A DNA stretch of 64,000 nucleotides from the NCBI GenBank assembly GCA_964428795.1, contig CAYRZL010000004.1, positions 1 through 64,000 of the forward strand, in the 5' to 3' direction. Numbering within the stretch: position 1 is the first letter of the stretch; each line of letters starts with the position of its first letter. Source of the stretch: CAYRZL01 sp964428795 (GTDB lineage Bacteria; Bacillota; Clostridia; Lachnospirales; Lachnospiraceae). Below the pieces are notes generated by a model. That model was not told the origin of the DNA and did no database searches. It saw only the letters and a program-made list of their open reading frames with translations. A program made the position numbers and the translations under genes. Positions 47,060-54,345 of the stretch are shown one piece after another.

Positions 47060-48774
47060 ACTTCTGTCTCCTCATCTGACAACATAAAATCACGCAGCTT
47101 GGTCAGGATCGCCTTTGTCTCTGCGGTAGTTTCACCCAATAATCCGGCAATCTCCTGTGCAGTGGTCATCTGCTTGTCAATTACAGTTTGAGCCATGTGA
47201 ATTGTCTCCAGTTTTTTGTCCATCAACGCCTCTTTTCGATGTTCGTCCTCCGTAATATCCTCCACAATGGCAAGAATAGACTCAAACTCAGGAATATACA
47301 CGATAGTCTCCAGCACATACATGCCAAAATCACGCCATTCCCGTTTTTCGCGGTACACATTCTTCTGACTGATCAGAACGTTCTCGAAATCTGCCGGATT
47401 GATCAGATCAAACAGATACATACGCAGCGCTTCTCCTCTGGAAACCTTGAACACTTCCTCAGCCTTGCGATTGAACTCCGTGATCCGCAGATCCTTATTG
47501 ATGATCATAATAATGTTCGGCGTCATCTCCATAACCAGATTTGCTCTGGAACGGGCACGCTCAAAAGAACGGAGCAGACACATGGACGAATCTGCCTTTC
47601 CCTGATAAATGGCAATGGCCTTTTCTCTACATGTACTGTATCCGCAGGCCCCGCAGTTAAATTCTTTTGCAGTACCGCTCTTACCGATCGTTTTTAAAAT
47701 ATTCTGAATTTCCTCCTCAGTCGGAACCTTCTCACGAATTACTTTTGCGGAATAAGAACGGACCAACATCTCAGAAGGCAGTTTTATCGGCATTGGCGGC
47801 ATTGCATTACTGGAAGAATTTTCCACCTCAATTGTAGCTTTGAAACGGTAGCCTCTTCGCTTTGTAATACATGGTCCGTTGACGCATCCGCCGCGGCACA
47901 TATCCAGTTCCACAAAACAGTCCTTCATATAACCACGCTTCATACTATGCAGCAGCTCACGACATCCGATCATACCGCTGACCGATAATTTCTTATATTT
48001 ATTCGCAATCGTCATCAGGTTCATGCTGCGCACGATACCCCCGTTGATGGCATTCAACTGAAAGATCATAGGATCCGGGTTCTCAAAAGGCTGTCCCTCA
48101 CATTCTGCCATAACAATGCCTTCTTCCGCAAGCCAATCTTCCAGCTCATCAAAATCAATGACTGCATCCACTGCTCCTGCATTCTGTGCATCTCCCGACG
48201 CTTCTACCTTTCTGGATATGCAGGCTCCGATAAATACAACCTTTACATCCGCTCCAAGAAGCTGTTTGATCAGCTTTCCATGAGCAATCGGCGGTGATAT
48301 GACAGGAGCCATATAAGGAACTAACATAGGATAATACTTTTCAATCAAATACACAATACTTGGACAGTTGGTGGAAATAATATTTTCCATTTCTCCCTCT
48401 TCCAATAACCTGAAATATTCCCGTCCAACCTGCATCGCACCTTCTGCGGTTTCTCTTGCCTGATAAAATCCCAGTTTATGTAAAGCCTCCGAAAGCTGAT
48501 GCGGCTTTCCATAAGATAAAATTCCCTGATAAGAGGACTCCACGGAGGCAACCACCTTTTCTCCCCTCTTTATCATCTCTTTTACGCGGACCAGATCACT
48601 GTCAAATGTCTTTGCATGCTGCGGACAGATTTCCATACAATGCCCGCAATATGTACACAGATCAGTTATGATCTGTGCCTGCCCATGCTCCATACGAATC
48701 GCCTTCACATCACAGTTTCGTATACACTTGTAGCAATGTGTACAGCTTGCATTCTGAAATTTAATAATGTTCAT
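47056..48774 (-). CDS. Sensory-type [FeFe] hydrogenase with ferredoxin and PAS domains
   Basis: 572 residues from ATG 48774 (GGGGGAG six bases upstream); the earlier ATG at 48789 is the source of that site. Two [4Fe-4S] motifs at the start (CTHCYKCIRNC, CTYCGHCMEIC), a hydrogenase domain at about 75-350, a small Fe-S domain (CGACGYSTCREK) and a PAS domain near 415-520 (MTPNIIMIINKDLRITEFN). H-cluster loops are modified from catalytic enzymes: L1 reads STNCPSI instead of TSCCP, L2 GACISRK instead of MPCxxK, and L3 ELDMCRGGCVNGP. This fits the sensory groups (HydS/HsfB-like). It should act in signalling, with the phosphatase as output. Confidence 0.88.
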   Translation of the reverse strand: MNIIKFQNASCTHCYKCIRNCDVKAIRMEHGQAQIITDLCTYCGHCMEICPQHAKTFDSDLVRVKEMIKRGEKVVASVESSYQGILSYGKPHQLSEALHKLGFYQARETAEGAMQVGREYFRLLEEGEMENIISTNCPSIVYLIEKYYPMLVPYMAPVISPPIAHGKLIKQLLGADVKVVFIGACISRKVEASGDAQNAGAVDAVIDFDELEDWLAEEGIVMAECEGQPFENPDPMIFQLNAINGGIVRSMNLMTIANKYKKLSVSGMIGCRELLHSMKRGYMKDCFVELDMCRGGCVNGPCITKRRGYRFKATIEVENSSSNAMPPMPIKLPSEMLVRSYSAKVIREKVPTEEEIQNILKTIGKSGTAKEFNCGACGYSTCREKAIAIYQGKADSSMCLLRSFERARSRANLVMEMTPNIIMIINKDLRITEFNRKAEEVFKVSRGEALRMYLFDLINPADFENVLISQKNVYREKREWRDFGMYVLETIVYIPEFESILAIVEDITEDEHRKEALMDKKLETIHMAQTVIDKQMTTAQEIAGLLGETTAETKAILTKLRDFMLSDEETEV

Positions 48775-48853
48775 TCTGCACTCCCCCATTTACATCTCTG
48801 TGTTTAAATCAATTTTTTATGTACTCCGGTACTGCATGTTGATAATCAGTTTT

Positions 48854-48882
48854 ATTTTACCCTATCCCCTATAAAAATGCAA
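48854..48882 (-). promoter_or_regulatory. Sigma-A-type promoter of the sensory hydrogenase operon
   Basis: On the minus strand: TTGCAT (48877-48882), a 17-bp spacer, TAAAAT (48854-48859). It lies directly after the hydA terminator and about 80 bases before the start codon. Confidence 0.65.
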
Positions 48883-48890
48883 TAACGGTA

Positions 48891-48928
48891 AAAAAACCGC
48901 AGCCACTATACAATGACTACGGTTTTTT
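48891..48928 (-). terminator. Rho-independent terminator after hydA
   Basis: AAAAAACCG (48891-48899) pairs with CGGTTTTTT (48920-48928), with extra pairs inside (AGxCA with TGxCT). On the minus strand the stem ends in GGTTTTTTTACC. It lies 28 bases past the hydA stop. Confidence 0.85.
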
Positions 48929-48955
48929 CATATTTTATGACCGAATGCAGATACC

Positions 48956-50710
48956 TTACAGTGTATCTTTATTTACGGTACGTTTCACATAAGTTGTATG
49001 GAGCAATTCATGTGCTCTATGACTGCCCGGCTCGCCCAGGTAAGTAGCATAAAGCTCTTTGATTGCCGGATTCTCATGTGATTTACGGATTGGATTATCC
49101 TTATCAATGTTGTATAAAACTTCTGCACGTTTTGCACGGATATCCACAGTATTGCGGATATACCCCGGCTGCTGAGGCTGTCCGCCGCCATTTACGCATC
49201 CGCCCGGGCATCCCATGATCTCGATAAAGTGGTAATCTTTTTCCCCGTTCTTCACCATGTTCAGCAGTTTTCTTGCATTTCCAAGACCGGAAGCAACTGC
49301 AACCTTTACATCCATACCTGCAACATTGTAGGTAGCCTCCTTGATACCTTCGGTACCACGAACCTCTGTAAAATCAAGAGCTGCCAGTTCTTCTCCCGTA
49401 AGAGTTTCCACTGCGGTACGAAGAGCCGCTTCCATAACGCCGCCGGTTGCACCGAAGATAACTGCCGCACCGGTACCAAGTCCCAGAGGCATGTCAAATT
49501 CTTCATCCGGCAGATCCAGGAATTTAATACCTGCACGCTCGATCATTCTGCCAAGCTCACGGGTAGTCAGTGCGATATCTACATCTGGCACTCCGTTTGC
49601 ATCCTGATCGTCACGACCGATCTCAAACTTCTTAGCTGTACATGGCATGATGGATACGACCACCATTTTCTCTTTCGGAATACCCATCTTCTCAGCATAG
49701 TAGGATTTTGCTGTTGCGCCGAACATCTGCTGCGGAGATTTGCAGGAGGACAGATTCTCTGTCATATCCGGGAAGTAATGCTCACAGTATTTGATCCAGC
49801 CCGGTGAACATGAGGTGATCATCGGCAGTTTTCCGCCATTCTGTACACGGTCAATGAACTCATGAGCCTCTTCCATAATCGTAAGGTCCGCAGAGAAATT
49901 GGTATCGAACACCTTGTCAAAGCCAAGTCTTCTGAGCGCTGCTGCCATCTTACCTTCCACATCGGTTCCGATAGGCAGACCAAATGCCTCACCGAGACCT
50001 GCACGCACTGCCGGAGCAGTCTGAACGATCACATATTTCTCAGGATCTGCGATAGCAGCAAATACTTCCTGCGTATTATCTTTCTCATAAATTGCGCCAA
50101 CCGGACATGCAGCAATACACTGACCGCAGGATACACAGCTTGTTTCACCAAGTCCCATGTCAAATGCAGATGCAATATAGGTCTTAAATCCACGCTCATT
50201 TGCGCCTATAACACCGATACCCTGTACTTTGTCACAAACTGCGGTACAGCGTCTGCACAGGATACATTTGTTGTTATCACGAACCATATGTGCCGCACTT
50301 GTATCCAGCTCATACTCATTCTTTGCTCCATCGTACAGCGCTTCGTCATCTACCTTATAGTCATGGCAGAGCTTCTGAAGCTCACACTTACCGCTGCGTA
50401 CACAGGACAGACATTTTCTGTCATGGTTGGACAAAAGCAGCTGCAGCGTTTTCTTTCTGGACTCAATTACCTTCGGTGTGTTGGTCCATACTTCCATACC
50501 CTCGTTGATCGGGTATACACAGGCTGTCACAAGGCTTTTTGCACCTTTTACTTCTACCACACAGATACGACATGCACCGATTGCGTTGATCTCTTTCAAA
50601 AAGCAGAGGGTAGGGATCTCGATGTTCGCCAGTCTGGCTGCTTCCAAAATGGTAGAACCTGCGGGTGCGCTTATCTCTACACCGTTTATTTTAATTGTAA
50701 TATTTTCCAT
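48956..50710 (-). CDS. hydA: [FeFe] hydrogenase catalytic subunit HydA
   Basis: 584 residues from ATG 50710 (GGAGG eight bases upstream). N-terminal 2Fe-2S ferredoxin domain (LCFLKEINAIGACRICVVEV), His/Cys-ligated cluster (HDRKCLSCVRSGKCELQKLC), two [4Fe-4S] (CILCRRCTAVC, CVSCGQCIAAC), then the H-cluster domain with all three loops intact: TSCSPGW, MPCTAKK and EIMGCPGGCVNGGGQP. A full catalytic enzyme of the NADH/ferredoxin-linked type. With HydB and HydC from the same operon it should form the trimeric, electron-bifurcating or NADH-dependent hydrogenase. Confidence 0.96.
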   Translation of the reverse strand: MENITIKINGVEISAPAGSTILEAARLANIEIPTLCFLKEINAIGACRICVVEVKGAKSLVTACVYPINEGMEVWTNTPKVIESRKKTLQLLLSNHDRKCLSCVRSGKCELQKLCHDYKVDDEALYDGAKNEYELDTSAAHMVRDNNKCILCRRCTAVCDKVQGIGVIGANERGFKTYIASAFDMGLGETSCVSCGQCIAACPVGAIYEKDNTQEVFAAIADPEKYVIVQTAPAVRAGLGEAFGLPIGTDVEGKMAAALRRLGFDKVFDTNFSADLTIMEEAHEFIDRVQNGGKLPMITSCSPGWIKYCEHYFPDMTENLSSCKSPQQMFGATAKSYYAEKMGIPKEKMVVVSIMPCTAKKFEIGRDDQDANGVPDVDIALTTRELGRMIERAGIKFLDLPDEEFDMPLGLGTGAAVIFGATGGVMEAALRTAVETLTGEELAALDFTEVRGTEGIKEATYNVAGMDVKVAVASGLGNARKLLNMVKNGEKDYHFIEIMGCPGGCVNGGGQPQQPGYIRNTVDIRAKRAEVLYNIDKDNPIRKSHENPAIKELYATYLGEPGSHRAHELLHTTYVKRTVNKDTL

Positions 50711-50724
50711 CACTGATTCCTCCA

Positions 50725-52512
50725 TTACTCTTTATAAATAGCACCGAAACGACATTTCTCGATACAGGTACCGCACTTAATACACTTATCATTGATGGTA
50801 TGTACTTCCTTAACAGAACCTTCAATAGCACCAGCCGGACAATTTCTTGCACACAATGTACAGCCTTTACATTTATTCGGATCAATTTTGTAGGATAGCA
50901 GATCTTTACATACACCAGCCGGACATTTTTTGTCTACTACATGTGCAATATACTCGTCTCTGAAGAATTTCAGTGTTGACAAAATCGGGTTCGGAGCTGT
51001 CTGACCCAGACCACAAAGGGCATTGTCTTTGATATAATAAGCCAGCTCTTCCAATTTATCGATATCTTCTAACGTTCCCTGACCTTTCGTGATCTTGTCA
51101 AGAATTTCGTACATTCTCTTGGTTCCCACACGACATGGCGTACATTTACCACAGGATTCGTCTACGGTAAACTCAAGGAAGAATTTTGCGATATCTACCA
51201 TACAGTTATCTTCATCCATTACGATCATACCGCCGGAACCAACGATAGAACCGATGCTTGCAAGATTCTCGTAATCGATTGGGATATCATAATACTGTGC
51301 CGGAATACATCCGCCGGAAGGACCGCCGGTCTGTACAGCTTTGAATTTCTTGCCATTCGGGATACCGCCGCCGATATCATCAATAACAGTACGAAGGGGA
51401 GTACCCATCGGGATCTCAACGAGACCTGTGTTGTTGATCTTACCGCCCAGTGCAAATACTTTTGTTCCCTTGGATTTCTCGGTACCATAGGAAGCAAACC
51501 AGTCAGAACCATTGATGATGATCTGCGGAATGTTTGCATAAGTCTCTACATTGTTCAGGATGGTCGGGCTCTCAAACAGACCTTTCACTGCCGGGAATGG
51601 CGGTCTTGGTCTCGGCTCACCGCGGTTACCCTCGATGGATGTCATCAGAGCGGTCTCCTCACCACATACGAAAGCACCTGCACCAAGTCTCAGCTCGATA
51701 TCAAAATCAAATCCGGTTCCGAAGATATCTTTTCCAAGCAGACCATACTCTCTTGCCTGCTTAATAGCAATATTCAGACGCTCTACAGCGATCGGATACT
51801 CGGCACGCACATAGATGTAACCCTGATTTGCACCGATGGCATAGCCTGCGATTGCCATAGCCTCAAGTACAACATGAGGATCGCCTTCCAGTACGGAACG
51901 GTCCATGAATGCACCCGGGTCACCCTCGTCCGCGTTACAGCACACATATTTCTGTACATTTCCGCGGTTGCCGGATGCAAATCTCCATTTCAGTCCGGTG
52001 GGGAATCCTGCACCACCGCGTCCGCGAAGTCCGGAATCCAATACTGTCTGAATGACCTCGTCCGGCGTCATCTCTGTCAAAACTTTTCCAAGCGCTTCAT
52101 ATCCGCCGGTACCGATATATTCATCGATACTCTCCGGATTGATGACACCGCAGTTTCTCAGAGCGATACGTGTCTGATTTTTATAAAAGTTTGTGTCATT
52201 TAAGGATTTTACTCCCTCCGGAGCTTTTGCCTCCTCGTAAACAAGACGCTGCACGATACGTCCTTTGAGCAAATGCTCCGATACGATTTCTTTTACATCA
52301 TTCGTGGTCACCTGTGCATAAAATACGCCCTCCGGATACACGATCATGATCGGTCCGCAGGCACACAGTCCGTGACATCCTGTTTTGACTACGGATACCT
52401 CTTCCTGCAGATTATTATTTTTCAGCTCCTCTTCCAAAGTCTGGATGATAGCAGCACTTCCAGAGGAAGTACATCCGGTACCACCGCAAACTAATACATG
52501 TGAACGATACAT
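50725..52512 (-). CDS. hydB: Hydrogenase diaphorase subunit HydB (NuoF-like)
   Basis: 595 residues from ATG 52512 (GGAGG six bases upstream). Thioredoxin-like 2Fe-2S domain (VCGGTGCTSSGS...CHGLCACGP), FMN/NADH-binding NuoF core (GLRGRGGAGFPTGLKW, CNADEGDPGAFMDR), NuoF cluster SCGKCTPCRVG and a C-terminal pair of [4Fe-4S] clusters (CKGCTLCARNCP, CIKCGTCIEKC). The first 465 or so residues are almost identical to the paralogue at 57112-58902, the last 125 much less so. Stop at 50725, 15 bases before the hydA start codon. Confidence 0.96.
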   Translation of the reverse strand: MYRSHVLVCGGTGCTSSGSAAIIQTLEEELKNNNLQEEVSVVKTGCHGLCACGPIMIVYPEGVFYAQVTTNDVKEIVSEHLLKGRIVQRLVYEEAKAPEGVKSLNDTNFYKNQTRIALRNCGVINPESIDEYIGTGGYEALGKVLTEMTPDEVIQTVLDSGLRGRGGAGFPTGLKWRFASGNRGNVQKYVCCNADEGDPGAFMDRSVLEGDPHVVLEAMAIAGYAIGANQGYIYVRAEYPIAVERLNIAIKQAREYGLLGKDIFGTGFDFDIELRLGAGAFVCGEETALMTSIEGNRGEPRPRPPFPAVKGLFESPTILNNVETYANIPQIIINGSDWFASYGTEKSKGTKVFALGGKINNTGLVEIPMGTPLRTVIDDIGGGIPNGKKFKAVQTGGPSGGCIPAQYYDIPIDYENLASIGSIVGSGGMIVMDEDNCMVDIAKFFLEFTVDESCGKCTPCRVGTKRMYEILDKITKGQGTLEDIDKLEELAYYIKDNALCGLGQTAPNPILSTLKFFRDEYIAHVVDKKCPAGVCKDLLSYKIDPNKCKGCTLCARNCPAGAIEGSVKEVHTINDKCIKCGTCIEKCRFGAIYKE

Positions 52513-52524
52513 AGCCAACCTCCA

Positions 52525-52896
52525 TTAAATATTCTCTGACTGCAGCATGTACTCGCTTACCGGAGTACCGCCGATCAGATGCTTCTCAACTACGTCTACT
52601 GCCTTGTCAGCAGTCATTTTTACATAGGTCACTTTGTCTTTGCCCGGTTCGTAAACTTCCACGATCGGCTCATACTGGCACAATCCGATACAACCGGTCT
52701 GAGTAACCATAATGTTCTCCAGTTTGCGGCTCTGTACTTCGTTTGCCAATTTATTTAATACAGGGCGTGCTCCGCTGGCGATACCGCAGGTGGCCATACC
52801 TACAACGACCCTGATTCCATCAGTGCCTTCCTCACGAAGACCGATCTGACTTTGCATTCTCTCTCTGATTGCTTTTAATTCTTCCAGTGATTTCAT
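52525..52896 (-). CDS. Small 2Fe-2S thioredoxin-like ferredoxin
   Basis: 123 residues. Cysteines at VVVGMATCGIASGA and TQTGCIGLCQYEP give the four-cysteine pattern of thioredoxin-like [2Fe-2S] ferredoxins. Begins with a charged helix (MKSLEELKAIRERM). GGGAGGTAAAG lies before the start. Accompanies HydB/HydC in many clostridial operons and may be an additional electron carrier. Nearly identical copy at 58915-59286. Confidence 0.92.
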   Translation of the reverse strand: MKSLEELKAIRERMQSQIGLREEGTDGIRVVVGMATCGIASGARPVLNKLANEVQSRKLENIMVTQTGCIGLCQYEPIVEVYEPGKDKVTYVKMTADKAVDVVEKHLIGGTPVSEYMLQSENI

Positions 52897-52909
52897 CTTT
52901 ACCTCCCAA

Positions 52910-53470
52910 TTATTCGACTAATCCTGCATCTGTTTCTTTCTTATTTTCCATCAAAAATTCCTGAATAAAATCACGTACATCCGGCGCCGCAAAGGAAATA
53001 TCATCTCCCAAAACAGCCCGAAATTCACGCGTGTCCATCACAAAGGAACGATCGTCCACCTGATAGGTATACACAAAATCGCACTGCTCATTCAGCGTCA
53101 CCAATGAAAGAATCGTGGAGGTAATATCACCCAGGGGCATGCAATCGATATGATCCGTATGAAACAGAGCATACATCATCGTACCGACACCCTCTTCAGA
53201 TTCAATCTCAAAAACCCCTCCGGTGCATTCCGCCGACTGCTTTAAAAAAGGAACTCCAAGTCCCACTTTTCTTGTGGTTCTGGATGTAAAAAACGGATCT
53301 GTCACATTGGCAAGCTGCTGCGGATTCATACCGCATCCGTTGTCTCTGATGCGAAATACAAGTTCTTTTTCCTTCACTTTCCTATGTAAAAACAGTTCTA
53401 TCAGAGAAGCCTGTGCTTTTATGGAATTTTGTGTAATATCAAGTATACTAAGAGAAATTTCAGGTAACAT
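52910..53470 (-). CDS. GHKL-fold ATPase (histidine-kinase-like) in hydrogenase operon
   Basis: 186 residues. N-box DITQNSIKA (about 11-19), G1 box DNGCGM, F-box DPFFTSRTT and G2 KVGLGVPFLKQ form a complete ATP-binding fold. No dimerisation histidine or sensor domain, so it is not a full histidine kinase. Start codon overlaps the hydC stop by one base. Common in clostridial hydC-hydB-hydA operons; role unknown (assembly or regulation). Absent from the paralogous formate operon. Confidence 0.87.
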   Translation of the reverse strand: MLPEISLSILDITQNSIKAQASLIELFLHRKVKEKELVFRIRDNGCGMNPQQLANVTDPFFTSRTTRKVGLGVPFLKQSAECTGGVFEIESEEGVGTMMYALFHTDHIDCMPLGDITSTILSLVTLNEQCDFVYTYQVDDRSFVMDTREFRAVLGDDISFAAPDVRDFIQEFLMENKKETDAGLVE

Positions 53471-53961
53471 TATTCATACTTTGCAAGAATGCCGTCAATC
53501 TCGTCAACGGTGAGCTTACCATATACCTCATCATTGATCATCATAACCGGAGCAAGTCCGCAGGCACCGATGCACCGACATGCATCCAGAGAAAATTTTC
53601 CGTCCTCTGTACATTCACCGCCGGCAATGCCAAGTTTCTCCATCAATTTGTTGTAGATATCTCCGGATCCCTTTACATAGCAGGCTGTGCCAAGACAGAC
53701 AGAGATCGTATTCTGTCCCTTTGGGAAAAGATTAAACTGTGAATAGAATGTTGCTACTCCGTAAATCTTCTCCATAGGCACTTCCATCTCATCAGAAATA
53801 ATTTTCTGAACCTCATACGGGAGATACCCGTAAATCTCCTGTGCCTTCTGCATGATCGGCATCAGCGGTCCTTTGTCGTTTTTCATCTCGGCAATGGCGC
53901 ATCTCAACTGATCCTCTTGTTCCTTTGTTCCGCGGAATGGAACTGTCTTTTTCTTTTCCAA
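53470..53961 (-). CDS. hydC: Hydrogenase subunit HydC (NuoE-like)
   Basis: 163 residues. TTG start at 53961, eight bases or so after AAGGAGG. NuoE pattern: LMPIMQKAQEIYGYLP, YGVATFYSQF, CLGTACYVKGS and DACRCIGACGLAPVMMI, with the four cysteines for one [2Fe-2S] cluster. First gene of the hydrogenase operon, downstream of a Rex-like operator. Confidence 0.95.
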   Translation of the reverse strand: MEKKKTVPFRGTKEQEDQLRCAIAEMKNDKGPLMPIMQKAQEIYGYLPYEVQKIISDEMEVPMEKIYGVATFYSQFNLFPKGQNTISVCLGTACYVKGSGDIYNKLMEKLGIAGGECTEDGKFSLDACRCIGACGLAPVMMINDEVYGKLTVDEIDGILAKYE

Positions 53962-54114
53962 AGCTATACCTCCTTACTGGTTTCATGATTCAAAAATCGG
54001 CTATCCTAACTTATCGATATTTTCATCATATAGCTATTTTATCATCACACTGCACAATTTTCAACAACTTACCTGCAGGTTATTTGTCTACTTTTTTCTA
54101 TTTATAACAATAAA

Positions 54115-54184
54115 TTGTACAAAATGTTGTACACAGATGAATTTGTTATAAAAATAACAATTATTTTTTGGTAATTTTGTACAA
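54115..54184. promoter_or_regulatory. TTGTACAA elements upstream of the hydrogenase operon
   Basis: Palindrome TTGTACAA occurs at 54115-54122 and 54177-54184, and TGTACAA-AATG-TTGTACA forms a 7-4-7 inverted repeat at 54116-54133. A redox regulator other than Rex may bind here; related TTGTAC elements lie near the formate channel gene. The stretch 53962-54345 has no gene and is AT-rich; I cannot place the promoter with confidence. Confidence 0.45.
54143..54160. promoter_or_regulatory. Rex-like operator upstream of hydC
   Basis: Perfect inverted repeat TTGTTAT-AAAA-ATAACAA, matching the clostridial Rex consensus TTGTTAA-N4-TTAACAA except for the seventh base of each arm. Rex represses fermentation genes until NADH/NAD+ rises. 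A further half site ATAACAA lies at 54104-54110. Confidence 0.7.
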
Positions 54185-54210
54185 GATGATTCTTTAATTT
54201 CCTCTTAATT

Positions 54211-54233
54211 TTGTGTATTTAAAAAATACACAA
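54211..54233. other. 10-bp perfect inverted repeat
   Basis: TTGTGTATTT (54211-54220) and AAATACACAA (54224-54233) with a 3-base loop, followed on the plus strand by GGC and a run of T. It looks like a plus-strand terminator, yet no plus-strand gene precedes it; it could also be a protein site or part of the long 5' region of hydC. Confidence 0.5.
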
Positions 54234-54290
54234 GGCTTTTTTTGTATGTATTTATAATTGTAATAGGTTTATGCTTTTTCGTAATAGAAG

Positions 54291-54330
54291 GCTCCCGTTC
54301 CTATTATAATGATATAGCAGGAACGGGAGC
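54291..54330 (-). terminator. Terminator-like hairpin after fdhF
   Basis: 12-bp perfect stem (GCTCCCGTTCCT at 54291-54302 and AGGAACGGGAGC at 54319-54330) with a 16-base loop, 15 bases past the fdhF stop. The T-tract on the minus strand is weak (CTTCTATT). Confidence 0.6.
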
Positions 54331-54345
54331 TTGCTTAATTGTTAT

